Shown here: piece after piece, positions 34,473 to 47,182 of the stretch | Position numbering within the stretch: position 1 is the first letter of the stretch | Layout: the number at the start of each line of letters is the position of its first letter | From: Parapristionchus giblindavisi | Taxonomy: Eukaryota; Nematoda; Chromadorea; Rhabditida; Diplogasteridae | DNA: 64,000 nucleotides | Assembly: GCA_943737045.1 (NCBI GenBank) | Contig: CALSFV010000256.1 | Span: 248,001 to 312,000 of the forward strand | Direction: 5' to 3' | Position numbers and translations under genes: made by a program | The notes under the pieces: model-generated | What the model saw: only the letters and a program-made list of their open reading frames with translations | What the model was told of the DNA's origin: nothing | The model's database searches: none

Positions 34473-36087
34473 ATGAACCCTAATATGGAAGTATTCGATT
34501 ACTACAACCTACCAGCGACCTCCGTCTACCCGGGATACAAGTAAGTTACCGTATCCATTGAGTTACAGTACTCTTATCGTACCTATTTCCGTAATACTGT
34601 TGTATTATTACCGTATATTTTTATTGCTTACTCGTGTCAAAGATCGAAGATCAAAAATCTGTTCTTGTCTACATGCTCCCTAGTATACATTGTGATTCCA
34701 TAGATTGTTTTGAAACGACTGAAGCGATGTATCATTCTCTTGGTCTACAAGAACTTATTTTGTATACTTTCCGTCTGTCTTGGCTAGTAGGAGCTTTTCT
34801 TGAGACAGAATTCTATGGCACCAAACCACAGGGAACGCTCGCTCTAGGTTGACCGATCAGGCTTGGCCGAAAAGATGAAGTATGATCATTCCCTCTGGTT
34901 ATAGACATTCTCTCCGCATATGTGGTACAAAAGTTACGAAATAACTTTTAGAGGCGGAGAGTATGTCAAACGAGGAGAGTTTCCTCCGAGTTTCTTTTCT
35001 TTTTGCAAATTTTTTAACAGTTCCATAGCGCCATACTGTAACCCATATATTTCAGTCCTATTCCATACGGCGGATTTCCTGTCACACCCACGATCTACGC
35101 GCCCGACACCACCGTCAAATCAAGTCCGGGTTTTATCCTTTATCTGGAATTTTGTTTACCGTAATTTGTGACATTCAGGTTCCTCCGACGAATCACCTTC
35201 GCTCAGTGGCAACACGTCATCTGAAGGCCAGCGCAAGCGCAAGTTTCGCACCCCGGAAGAGCAGAGGAGGTGAGTTACGGTAGTCCAGTCTATCGACAAA
35301 TGACTTATTTGTCGGATGTTGGCGGGGCTTGGGGTGGGGGTTAAATTCATTTACAGGGCAGTCCTTCTACGATCAGCTACACTTCTGTGAAGTATACTGT
35401 ATCACCGGCGGCTACTGTCACTCGTCCAATCGATAATCGTCTCGGATCATAGATCGATCGTCGACGGATTACTGTAGACACTTACCCTAACCTGATCACT
35501 TTTGTAGGTATGAAGAGAAAAGAAGCAGGAACAACGAAGCTGCAAAGAAGTCTCGCCTCATCAGAAAGAATAAGGAGACGGAGAATCAGGTATACGGTAG
35601 ATCTATGTATCGATCGATAAATGATCAATAAATAATCAATCGATATTTACTTCAGCAAAAGGTCAGCGAGCTTGATCAGAAATTGCGGGAATATGAGAGA
35701 ATTATTGCCGAGCTGAGAGCGCAGAATGCGAAGCTGCAAGAGGTACGGTAGATCATGATTACGGTAGATCATGATTACTGTAGGTCAGACTAATCGATCG
35801 ATATTTGCAGCAGCTGCAGATGTCAAGCAGTCTGTACGGTAGCATGCCCTTCGGGAACACGATAGCCAACTCTGAGAACATGCCGCCGACCTCCAATCCT
35901 GTGTTCGATATGCAACAGTTCACGCTGCTACCGGGGTACGATAGAGTTACGGTAGTTATGGATTACGGTAGTTGAGATTACAGCGGTTATGGGTTACTGT
36001 AGCTTTAGTTTACGGTAGGGTCAGGATTACTGTAATCTGCCCACTTTCAGGGGGATCTTCCACTCGACGACAGCTCAGTCACTGTGA
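34473..36087 (+). CDS. Small bZIP transcription factor, gene 2
   Basis: A 185-residue bZIP protein from seven exons: 34473-34540, 35056-35123, 35179-35269, 35508-35589, 35656-35742, 35811-35935 and 36051-36087. The basic region YEEKRSRNNEAAKKSRLIRK in exon 4 matches the PAR/CES-2/NFIL3 pattern (Y..+R.+NNEAAK+SR). Exons 4-5 form a regular zipper (VSELDQKLREYERIIAELRA). The start MNPNMEVFDYYNLPATS parallels gene 1, and both genes share the exon 2 ending PDTTVKS. An upstream in-frame ATG at 34356 exists but lies in low-complexity purine-rich DNA. The C-terminus is uncertain. Splicing at 35935 gives ..LLPGGIFHSTTAQSL. Reading on without that splice gives a stop at about 35989. Confidence 0.9.
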
Positions 36088-36497
36088 CCTAATCTGTGAC
36101 CATATCTCTCCCTCTCCCTCTATGTCGGTGTACCTTGATCCCGTAACAACTCTCAGTCCTCTCATATCGATCTCTTATCTTTCCCATCAAGACCGACCTA
36201 CCGTAATCTCTTTTTGAATAATGCTCGGTCTTGAAGGGAAAACGGAGAACACTACCGTTTACACAACATTCTACGCGTATTGTATATAATTTTGATGTAT
36301 CTTGCGAAAATGCTGAAAATATTTATTTTAGAATCAGAAAAAGTCAATTTCGCAAGATACAAGCAGTTTATGCTAAAGAGGAGCGATCGTATTGTAAAGT
36401 TGTCTTTGCCATTGTTTCACAAATTCTTTTTATTCTCTCTCTACCTCTCTTATCCTTCCCTTTCTCTCAATACCTATCTCTCTCTACCTCATTCTCT

Positions 36498-36542
<45 letters not shown>

Positions 36543-38432
36543 CTTTCTTATCTATTGTGAAACATTTTCTTTATAGAACACTCGCTCCCCTAAATGGTGT
36601 AATCTTCAAATTAAGAAAAAAACTGAAATAACAGAGATATAATAAATTCTTTCGCCTTATCAGCTATCCACTACACAACAGATCAATTTAATTACATCTT
36701 AAATTAAAAGAACAATAAATGATGATAAAACTTAATTAAATTTGATGTTGACCTGATCAACAGGTGAAAACGGATAATTTCTTTGCTTGAATAGTTCAAT
36801 AATCTTAATCAAGACCAGTGAAGGATGCCTTCCATGACACCAACGTGATAAAATATTGCAATGTATTGTAATTGTCAAGATCACTGGCCTCGCAGTGATC
36901 ACCCGCAGGACTTCGTGTGCTTTGAATAACGGGTTGTACCTTTTTTATCCTTACGTTATTGCAATCATTACAAGTCAATTATGAACAGCTCTCCTAATCA
37001 AAGGCAATTCATCTGTTCTCTGCTTATCATAGGTATTCAATGATGTAAGAAAGAAGTAATCGCAGCCTTCTTTCTTACCTCCTGAATTTATCATATTGTT
37101 TAAACATTTAATTATGAATCTTTAAAAAAATACCCTCCGAGGTCAGATAAATTTTTTATTATTATTATTATTATTATGTATTGCAGATACCTGTGAGCCC
37201 ACGTCTGTACTCTCTTCTTTTGCACACTATTTCTCTTTCTCTAACTAATGCAATAAAAGGTGTGAAGAGACCGTGACGCTTCTTGTGTTAGTTGAGAGAA
37301 AGGAGATTGAGAAATTAAAAAAAAAGTGGAGAGATGACCAAATCGGGCATTGCATGTTCCGTTTCAATTAGCTTTACCAACCTCGACCGCAACGCGATAT
37401 GAGACCTTCTCTTGCAATTTAAGAGTCACGATCCTTCTGACATGCAGGAAGTAGGTCCAGGGTGGAACCATAAAGATTAGATCATTGTCAATTAATCGAT
37501 AAAGTGACGAGTGACTAGTAGATTAAAGGGAGCGCAACCTCACTCAATGGTCTCTTCAACGCTCTACGCTCTCTCGTTGTTAGAGAACAGAGAAATAGTG
37601 TGCTCGATGAAGAGGCCATTGAGTGAGGGCACTCTCCCTTTAAGATTAGATCATTGTCAATCAATCGATAAAGCGACGAGTGGCTAGAGTAAAGGAGGAA
37701 GTCCTACATATTTGTCTACATTTTTCTTTACTACTAAACTAAAAATACTTCTTATTATTAGAAATCATAAAGCTTATATGTACAAAAGGAATGCCTCTGG
37801 TTCTTTGTTTTCATAAATCCTATTTCTCACTTTGATCGATCAATAAGATCTCTTGAGATCTGCCAATCGATAAATCTGTCAAGATCCTTCGATAACTTGT
37901 TATGGGGCTATGGAGAGATTTGCCAGGTGTATGAAAAGGAAGCAGCTAACCCGCTCAGAACTGGTCTACCTCTGCCTTTATTCCTCTTCCTCTTCCTCTC
38001 TCTATATCGCTCTCTCCCTCTCCCTCTCTCCCCCTCTCTTCCTCTCTCCCTCTGCCTCTTCCTTCTCTAGGTGAGGGGCTATATTGCCCTTGGGCTCATT
38101 CATTGTGACTTTTTGTATCTCTTCCTCTCACACTCTACATTATTGATTGATTCGAAATCATACATGTGTTGAGTCACTTTCTTTGTCTTTTGTACTTTGA
38201 TTATCATTTCATCAATGATTCTCTGTTACTGTTTATATCAAGATAGTAGTACACTTTGTTATTTTAATGGAAACCATGGCCCCTATGGTTGAATTTACTA
38301 AAATAAATATGTTCGTATTGTATTGTATACCCATTATGAGCATTTATCGTTAAATGTGACATCACATCCCCAAATCCGCCCTCATTTCCTAGACAACAAA
38401 ACGGTTTGTCAATACATTAACATACTATTCAG
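36088..38432. other. Intergenic
   Basis: (CT)n tracts at 36430-36545 and 37980-38070. No gene recognised. A hairpin element (37523-37643) is described separately. Confidence 0.6.
37523..37643. repeat. Hairpin MITE flanked by a 45-bp direct repeat
   Basis: TTAAAGGGAGCGCAACCTCA ... GAGGGCACTCTCCCTTTAA forms a hairpin with arms of about 40 bp. On either side lies a near-identical segment of about 45 bp (AGATTAGATCATTGTCAAT...GACGAGTG), far longer than a normal target duplication. Confidence 0.75.
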
Positions 38433-40870
38433 ATGAAATCGACTCTTCTTTTGCTGCTTCCTCTCGCCGCAGCTATCAGCCTTCCCGGATCAACAGTCAA
38501 TGGTGAGTCTACAGTACCCCGAAGAGATTCCGTGCGAGACCCAACGAAACTCGCATACTGTAGGTATTGGATCGATAATTTCATGGAGAATATTCATCGA
38601 ATTTTGATGATCCATATTATCACTTTCGCTTTTCATTTGGTGTGTTTCGTAGAACGCTAGAGGGTCCCACCAATCAAGGAGAATTACGGTAGCTTCTATT
38701 GATTATTGATTGATTGCAGTGAACAGTTTCGATTCGGTCGATGCGGATAGTGATGGATTAATTGAGTGGTCGGAATTTGAGCAGTGGGCAACGAAGAAGC
38801 TCAAACTGAAGAGCGATCAGATCAAAAGTAATTTTGTTTAATTGATTTTCAAACAAATTTCATAGACTGAAATTTGGAAGAAACACCGAAAATAATACTC
38901 TCTCAAAAAATGTTTTACTAAACTTTTTATATTACATAAATAACTAATCAAGCCAGAAATTTACTTGACGAAGTGAATTTTCATTTTAAATAAGTTCATT
39001 GCAGACATGTTCGCTTCGTACGATCGTGATAGAGACAACACTCTCATCATTTCTGAATTCGTTCCTCTCGCATCCGCCATCGCTCAGCAACCTGAACTGA
39101 ACAAGCACGATATCTTCGATGTGAGCACTTGATCTTTGATCTTTGATCTTTGATCTTTGAAGTTTGAGCTTTGTTTTTATATCTTGAACGATTGCTGTAG
39201 TGAGTCAGTAAAAGTGCTGTAAAGCTGAGTCATCCTGAACGAAACATAACCTTGGATAACCAGTACTTAATAGTTACGTGTAACTGTTTATGCGTTACGT
39301 TATGGCACGTACCTGTTAGTGTTAAGAGCAGTAATGGTTATACATTTCGAGTGGCCGAAACAGGAAATGGGTGATGGTGGCAGTGGATAATCTCTTTCTT
39401 TGAAGAAAAGGGATCATCTTGTGTCACACTGTGATTTATGGGTGAATCTTGCATGGCTTCATTCGATAATGGCTCATAATTGCGATAAAATTCAAAACTT
39501 TTATTTTTTGCATTGCAATTTCTTTCATCTACATTGCTTAACTTGATACAGAACATCTAAATTTCATTATTTACATCGAATACAATGACCTTCGTCAAGC
39601 GTAAAACCATTGAGATCGAAATGATTAGAAGCATTAATATTATATACATATTTGTGTCTTGATCGAGATTATCCAGTTTTGATATTCTATTTATCATCAT
39701 ATTACAGTCAAATGTTCTCTAGTCTAACGTAAATCAATCGATAATTACCGTCGTCTACCGTAATCAATCAATCGATAATTCTAGCGTCTCGACAAGAATC
39801 GTGATGGAATCGTCGACGCATCGGAGCGATCGATCTCGGGTGTCGATGCCCTTGTTATCAATGGACTGGTCATGGTAGCTGATAGTAACGGAGACGGACT
39901 CCTCACACGACAAGAGTTCGATAGAGCCACCGATCAGGATCGCGTCAAGACTCAGGTATTGATTAGCAGTTAATTATTACTGTAGATCATTTTATTGAGT
40001 AGTTGGCAATGTTTTGGATATTACAAAAGCTAGACTCATTAATTGAGGGTAAATCACATATTTTTAAAAGATTTGTTAAAGAGATCAATATTAACCACAC
40101 AATACAGTGGACTTTGCTGATTAACTAGAAGAAATACTATAGACAATTTTATTGATTGAGAGTATGGTATACCGTAGATCTCGTAATCGATTGATATTGA
40201 TTTAGGAGGAGAAGAACCGTGAGCTTGCCGTTCAATTAATCAACGATATGGATACCACCAGAGATGGACGCATCCAATTGTCTGAACTCGTTGCCTTCTC
40301 TTCCGTATTCGGAAAGGTACCGTGCACCCACCATAATCCCGCGAACTACCGCACTCCTATCACAATCATGTCATACTGTAGACGAAATGCAGTCTAACCA
40401 TAATCCCGGTGTACCATGCCTCTACATGTCATACAGTGCTCCTAATGTAGCCTTACAGTATGAAAGGTCTACCGTAATCTCTTTTCCTAGGTCTCACAAA
40501 CGCATCTGACGAACACCTTCTCCAATCTTGATCTCAATAAGGATGGCTTCGTTGATGCTAATGAGCTGGCCAAAGTACCATCAGCCCTCTCCGGAATCTC
40601 TTTCCAGGTATCGATTTATCCAAGATATATTGTAACCTGATTGTACCGTATATGTAGAGAGCTTACGCAATATTTTTATGTAAGAATTTTTTCTTTGAAG
40701 CATGACAGACGAGTGAGCATTAATTATGAGAGAGTTTCTATGGTATGCGGTCGTTATGGCTTTCCAAACAAAGAGAAAAATGCGATTATCTTAATCAATG
40801 AATCAATCGATATCAGGCTCCTCCACCAGTGAGTGAAACCATCGCCCGTCTACCTCCTCTCCGATTCTAA
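38433..40870 (+). CDS. Secreted six-EF-hand calcium-binding protein
   Basis: A 248-residue protein from seven exons: 38433-38502, 38720-38827, 39005-39120, 39785-39955, 40206-40316, 40491-40607 and 40817-40870, all in consistent phase. The signal peptide MKSTLLLLLPLAAAIS is followed by six loops: DADSDGLIEWSE, DRDRDNTLIISE, DKNRDGIVDASE, DSNGDGLLTRQE, DTTRDGRIQLSE and DLNKDGFVDANE. Each keeps acidic residues at loop positions 1 and 12. Loop 2 lacks the usual Gly at position 6 (Asn instead). A six-EF-hand secretory layout resembles the CREC group (calumenin/reticulocalbin). However, the protein is shorter and ends PPLRF rather than an HDEL-type ER retrieval signal, so it is probably released or carried through the secretory pathway. 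Confidence 0.92.
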
Positions 40871-41351
40871 TCGATTATTGATTATCGATTAGCCTAGTAA
40901 TATATCATAGTGATTTATTAGTCCTATCGTCGCTCAATAATGGGTGTTCTTCTCCTCCTTGCCCATATCATTCCCATGATCTACATATTTTATGATGTAA
41001 ATATCAATAAATTGGCATAAATATATTTTATCATGATTGTAATTGCAAGTGCGTGTATACACAACAATTCTTAAATAATCCTATTGAGAGACTTATTTCT
41101 AAACCCCAAATCTTGTCAACTCTTTTTTTTTTCTTTTTTTATCCTGGACATTCTCGCTTGGAGTAACATGTGGTCTGTGGCATTTAAAAAAAGTTAAACC
41201 CTTTATCAATTTCCATTGAATTTGGGGTGTCGTATGTAGAAGGGGACTTTCTTTAGTTCTTCTTTTTTCACCATCTTATGATCAGCAGAGATGTGGTTCT
41301 TCATAAAAAAGAACCTCTACACTTTGATCCTTTTGAATAGCGAGAGGATTG

Positions 41352-44128
41352 TCATAATAGATCTTGGAAGATCGTTGAATGACAAAATTTTGTACATTGA
41401 TTAATTCGATCAAGCTGAATTTGAATATGTTTTTGTTTAAACAAAACATCGAAATAGATTGTTTATCATGCTGGTTGATTGACTTTCGCGTGTAATCTAT
41501 CAATTTCTAGCGAAAATCGAGAATCCACATTGCTATAATGATAGTGCATTAATCATATTCTCTATTTATACGGAAGCCCATTTATTTCGGTTAATTAAAT
41601 TAATATTATTAATAGATGTACAAGAATAAGTATGCATGCACTTTAAATATAAATTTTTTGATTAAATAAGTTAAATAGCAATGTGCCTTATGGTGTTTCG
41701 GCCGCTACGTCTAGACACCATAAAGCGTTGCCTGGTGTCGAAAAAAAATTAACTATTCTCTAATAAATAATAAATTAACTATTCTCTTTTGTAAAATAAA
41801 TCGTTGTGAGGTTGATAAATTAGCCGTTATGAGAGCTAATAAAATAGCATTCCAGTTACTTTTTTGCGATTTTTTGATCATGATAGCTACATAAATATTA
41901 TAAAACATGATGAAACATAGTGTCTAGACCAAGCGCCGAAACACCTATCACGTTTCTCTAGGCTTTTATCACTATTAGAGTATCGAAATAATAATTTAGC
42001 AAATTTGAATTTTTAAATATATGATCATACCAGATCTTTATCAACGTCCATCACAGCTGCTTTGTTATCGGCTCCTCCATAACATGGAGCAGAGAAGATT
42101 GTAACCTGAGATCATTAAATTGGAATAAAAGAAATAAAATAAAAATAATTTTAGTCTAACCAGTTTCTGTCCATGAAAGAATTCGTATCCATTCGGGACC
42201 ATTTGATGGGCTCGAACAATCAATTCGAGATTATGTTTATCAAGGAATTCATCCAATGCCTGGAAGAAAAAGAAGGAGAGGAATGTGCATTAGAGATGGT
42301 ATTCTTGAATTTATTGCCTAATTCTACTCTAATTTGTCATCATGTCAAAATTTTTCGTAATTGCATTCTTAGCCATACTTTATAGTTATATCACAATCAT
42401 CATTCAACCCGTTGTGGTATGGTATTTTATGTGTCTCTAATGCATTTCTCTGTGTATTTCATTATCATGCTTACCTGAAACCCACATAAAGATATTACAT
42501 AAAGATAAAGATACTACTATTCTTCCAAGCAAAACAAATACTCTACCGTATTCAGTTATCTATTCTACCTTTTCTCCAAATACATGAGCAGCTCCTCTAG
42601 GTGATGGTGTATAATAATGAGTTGATTTATCTGGATCAGACCTGCATAATCAATAATTCATATAATAGTTAACATATTCTACTTTATTTATTTTATTTTT
42701 GCATTTCAAAACTTAAAGTGTACTTATCATTTTCACTTGAAGAAGATTTCTTCAAGTGAAAATGATAAGTTTTGTTTGCTGTAATGCATTTTGTCAAATG
42801 TTTTTTCACTTGAAGTAGACTTAAAGTCAACTTGAAGTTATTTAAAGTAGACTCATTTTTGAAATATCAGAGTAATAAGAATACCAAGAATAAGAATACG
42901 AATAAGAATAAGAATACAAGAATATAATACAGAATACCAAGTAAGATCAGCGACAACACCAATATCAGGTATATCAGATGGTCTTTCGACCAAATTGATC
43001 TCCTCCAAGCGATCCAAATCCTTCGATATCCCTCCATGCATACACAGAATGACCTTGGAGATACGAGCACTCACCGGCATACACCAAAAGACTGTTTGGA
43101 AGAGCTCATACAAATCTTTACCATATCTATAGAAATCAAAGATCAACGATCAAAGATCAATATATGTAGTCATACCTTTTCTTAACTTCAGAGAAGAAAC
43201 CATAACCAATATTAACAGGACGAGATTCATGATTTCCACGTAGAAGAATCATCTTTTTCGGATATAGGACCTATGTGCATTGATGGAATGAATAGTAGTT
43301 GATTGTATTGACTATACCTTATAAGAAAATAGAAGAAGAACAACTTCTAGGGAGAAATCACCTCTATCTACATAATCACCAAGAAATACCTAGAATAATC
43401 CGTCAATGAGTGATAAAATTGAGAAGAATATACGAAAATTAGAGCAATTCTTTTAGCATAAAGGCACTCCCCGAGCTAATTTGAGTCCGCTCTGATACAC
43501 TCTCACAGACAAAATAAAGCGAGAGTTTCAGATTAGCTCGAGGCGTGCCTTTAACTGAAAATAATTTCACCTAGTGGTTCATAAATATAATTAGATTACA
43601 TATGTGTGTGCTGGAGGATGTCCAAGAGCTTTGAATATAGTAAGAAGATCAAGATATTGTCCATGAATGTCACCAAATATCTTGCATGGAGCTGCCACCT
43701 AGATTATTAACATGATATTTATATATAATTAAATTCAATAAATATTTAGTTCAAATTTAATTAAAACTAATCAATATTTAATTCAAATTTAGTTAACCTC
43801 AATCAAAACAGATTCACTCCAAAACACTTCACGTGCTCTATAACAAAGTTCTTTCAATTCGGCCAATGTGAACAAGGCCTGAAGATAATATCGATTGATT
43901 GGTAGAATGAAATATGAAGTTACTTGTGCCATAGTTGGATTCCAATTGATTAATCGTTCCACTACAGTATTCAGCCATGTAGTAACCTATATGTAGTAGA
44001 CAAATCAATCGATAAATCAATAATTTGGATAAGAATACCTTCTCCTTTTGTTGTGGATCTACAGGATTGACCACAAAGTTTGGTCTATTGGCGAATAATT
44101 TTCCATGAAGATCATTGTCCACAGACAT
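41352..44128 (-). CDS. PP1-like Ser/Thr protein phosphatase, copy 1
   Basis: A 332-residue PPP-family phosphatase, about the usual PP1 length. Exons (5' to 3'): 44039-44128, 43924-43986, 43798-43878, 43600-43698, 43318-43389, 43176-43270, 42938-43126, 42569-42641, 42161-42259, 42031-42105 and, tentatively, 41352-41414. Catalytic and metal motifs are all present: GDIHGQY, GDYVDRG, LRGNHES, CMHGGIS, RAHQMV and SAPCYGG; the substrate-binding Arg is in [11 protein letters not shown]. The sequence diverges from canonical PP1 after GNHE ([10 protein letters not shown]). Introns are short; intron 2 (45 bp) is open in frame and could be retained. The last exon follows an AAATTCAG acceptor. A second open frame through the same DNA (41282-41503) exists, so the C-terminus is the least certain part. 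Confidence 0.85.
43460..43552. repeat. Palindromic AAAGGCAC MITE, reference copy
   Basis: Inverted ends AAAGGCACTCCCCGAGCTAA / TTAGCTCGAGGCGTGCCTTT. The inner arms CGCTCTGATACACTCTC.. and ..GCGAGAG are partly decayed. It lies inside an intron of PP1 copy 1, at the same position as in copy 2 (50395-50487), so it predates the tandem duplication. Other copies of this family lie at about 2905, 9157, 10095, 13668, 17990, 29410, 31730, 52430, 58065, 60601 and 62584. Confidence 0.85.
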
Positions 44129-45738
44129 TGTAGAGGAATCGACCGAGTTGCGTTTATGAAATAGAATATAATGGTCAAAAGATGAACATTTCAGTCATTT
44201 GATAAAAGAATAGGTTTTAATTTATAGGTATACGTTTGCATCTCCATTACATTTAGACTTGTAAGATCTTAACTTTAATATATTAATTAATCGTCCCTTG
44301 TTTTCAAAATAGGTCTGAAAAAATAGGTCGGGGTGTCCCTAAATGACGGCCGCGGCCACAGCCACGAGAAGAACTCCCATCTTTTATAAACTTTAGTCTA
44401 ACTTTGGATATTTCTGTGCGTATGCGTTATCATATTAGATTGATTAACACCTTCCTCTATTTTTGATTGTCTCTTAGTCATTTGCATGTATCCTCAAATA
44501 TAGCCGCAACTGACATCTGCTGAAAAGAAAGAGATTGAGAGTGATAGAGATGGAGACGGAATGGTAGATCACTCATATCGTCTCTCATACATCGATCGAT
44601 GAATCATCTTATGTCTCTTTCTCTGGCTGTTCCCTGCCTTCTCTGTCTGATTTTCCCGCCGTTTTCATTTATCATCACGTTTCACTATGCTTTTTGATAT
44701 TAATTTCGTAATTAATTCACCCTCGCCTTCTTCCTCTTTAAGTGCCTATCTCTGTCTTTTTCTGCACTCCTATCTTCCTCCATCACTCTACCTTTATCTA
44801 TCGTAATTATGGATATATCCAGTCACCAATCAATTTGTCTTTTTTTTTCATTTTCATATCTTATCTTTGGTGTTGTCTAGACCTTCTATTGTATTCCCAT
44901 TTGCATATGATCCAATATCGTATACATACTACTTGTCTTCATTTTGTTTGCTTCATTTTCAGTTTACGGTCATCCTTTCAATCTCTCATTTTCATTGTTC
45001 AAAGCTCATCTATGTATTGATCTTCTGTCGTTCGTTTATAATCAATCATTCTTCCTTCCCATCTCGTCCTCTCTATCACTTACATCCATTGTCATACCAA
45101 TCGATCATTAAGGAAGAGAGTAGATCATCGATCGATATTGTTTATGAGAGAGATGGAAGGAAGGGAAGTGAGCTTACCATCCTTTGTGCGTCTTTATCTT
45201 GATATATTGCATCTCTCTGTTTATGTTGTATTTCTCTTCCGACCATCTCTCATATTTATTCATATTCTTCTGCTCCGCATTCAATAATCATTCGGAGGTC
45301 GTATCCATGCAGCGTTACAAACAATTTGTCGATCATTCTACAGGCCGAATCGTCGTTTCTCATCGTGATGACGGAAGAGCAAGTTCGTCTAGAAACCTGT
45401 CGGCACTGCCTAGATGACATCAGATAGTGGACTCGAGGACCTGAAGCTTCTTTGAAGGTACGAGCCTTCCTTGAATTCGCTTTCCTGATATGTTATGTTC
45501 AAGTCGCGAAAAGAAGAAAATTTTGTGGAGATTTTGCCAATCTTTTTTCATGACTTTTGAACAGAACCTCTGTTAGAATATACTTGATCTTCGTTACGTT
45601 ATTTCCTTTACCTTTACCCTTGTGAACGTCCTCTTGAGCAGTGGCTCACTGATCTGTCTCGTTGACACAAACCATAGTTTTATACAAAGTGATCGTTCAC
45701 AAAGCTCAAATCGTTGAATCTCGTAATTTGTTGTTTTG

Positions 45739-45892
45739 CAGGATCGTCACTGTCGTTTTCGGAAGCTCGTCGTCCTCGTCGTTGATGGTCTGCAAGATGT
45801 GTTCTTCAGAAGTGGAACGCCGCCAAGCCCCGACGTCCGCGTTCTGCCGGCGTATTCCAGCACTTTCTGGAACTCTATTTCCGAAAAAATAA
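45739..45892 (+). other. Possible exon (three copies), unknown protein
   Basis: After a TTTTGCAG acceptor comes a frame with a Ser run, then MVCKMCSSEVERRQAP and AFCRRIPAL, ending in a stop at 45892. Counterparts are about 53113-53291 (+) and 56973-57151 (-). Most differences between this copy and the 53.1-kb copy are silent in this frame and non-silent in the overlapping one, which hints at past coding. A 4-bp deletion after the acceptor changes the phase in this copy. No family recognised. Confidence 0.3.
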
Positions 45893-46064
45893 AGAATTTG
45901 GGGTTGTTAATGTTTGAAATCTGTGTCTAAGCCCGCGAAGTTAAATGGGCGGGGTCAGCATCGCTATATAAATAAGGTTCGCAAAAAATGGGCGGAGTCA
46001 AGCATCGCTTTATAAGTACGGGAGCGGATGAGTATATGTTGTTCGTTTGATATGTCTTCTAATA

Positions 46065-46146
46065 GGGACCCGTGGTCTAGTGGATAGTAGATCGAACCGT
46101 CAATCCGATGGGTTGGTCGGCAGGGAAGTTCGATCCCCCGGGAAGG
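46065..46146 (+). repeat. tRNA-derived Pol III element (not a functional tRNA)
   Basis: Has an A box (TGGTCTAGTGG) and a B box (AGTTCGATCCC) at tRNA-like spacing, but no acceptor stem pairing. Near-identical copies lie at 53439-53520 (+) and 56744-56825 (-). Confidence 0.6.
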
Positions 46147-47182
46147 ATTAGCAAAAGAGGACCTCGCCCAACAGATCTCATCTCTTTTTGCTATTTTTTC
46201 TTGATGCATTTACGCTCTCCTTATGCTAACGTGGAGTGTATGTCAGAGGTCCCACAGAATGATTATGAATCGCAAACTAACTTTTTTTCCCGAAAATTGT
46301 AAAAAATATTCTACAATGCTATTTATGTATTTGTATTGAATATACAAAATCAATAACGGACGATTGCGGTAAAAAAATTAAGCATATAGCTCTTAAAATG
46401 TGGCTAAAGTATGTTAGAGATGTTCACAAAGTTGCTACTCTATTGCTAAAGTTTGATCTTTGATCTTTTTCCACAATTTTTCGATTTTCGAAAGTTTTAA
46501 GATAATAAATTTATGCGTTAGAAGGAGGATTAGATAGGATAGCATATCTGATATAATGTGAACTAGTACTTATCTTTCGCCTTATTTAAAGAAAAAAAAA
46601 CTACAACCAGTGAGAGAACTACGACGATAAAGTGAGTAAAATGTGCATACCTTAAAAATTATATAAAGAATACAAGTGGAGGCATAATATAATACTACCG
46701 TATCCCTGATAACATCTTTTCTTGATTCAATAAATCTTGCAAGTGAGTATTTGCAGTGAAAATGGAATAATGTTAATGGTCTACAAATAATTCGTATTGA
46801 CAAACCAACCGTAACATTAACAATTTTAAGTATGCGTTCACTGAGATCTGAGTGAGATATCACTGTAGTTATATAAACTACCATGCTGTTATTAAGCGTC
46901 AAATTAAAACATTACAAAATTTCTTTTGCGAAAAGAGAAATCTTGTACGCACATATCTGAAAGCTACCCTAGCTTAATTAGCCATTCAAAGCCTATTGTT
47001 ATCAATTGAAATAAACTTAGCAGTAGTTCTATTATTTGTCCCACAGTTAGATCTTTCAGAAATAAATTATTAATTTGTCGGTTCTCGATAAGTAATAATT
47101 AATTGTTAATTTTTTTGCTACCTAAGTTGTGGCACCGTGTTTTATGTAATTCATCCGGCTCAATTGTTCATCAATTATTCAC

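Noticed and set aside
42173..42385. 70-codon plus-strand ORF identical to 49108-49320
   Set aside because: Antisense of PP1 exon 9; identity reflects the gene duplication.
44742..45202. Hydrophobic ORFs upstream of the PP1 genes, repeated in the other copies
   Set aside because: Pyrimidine-rich AT-biased sequence; conservation is explained by the recent duplication, and frames shift between copies.
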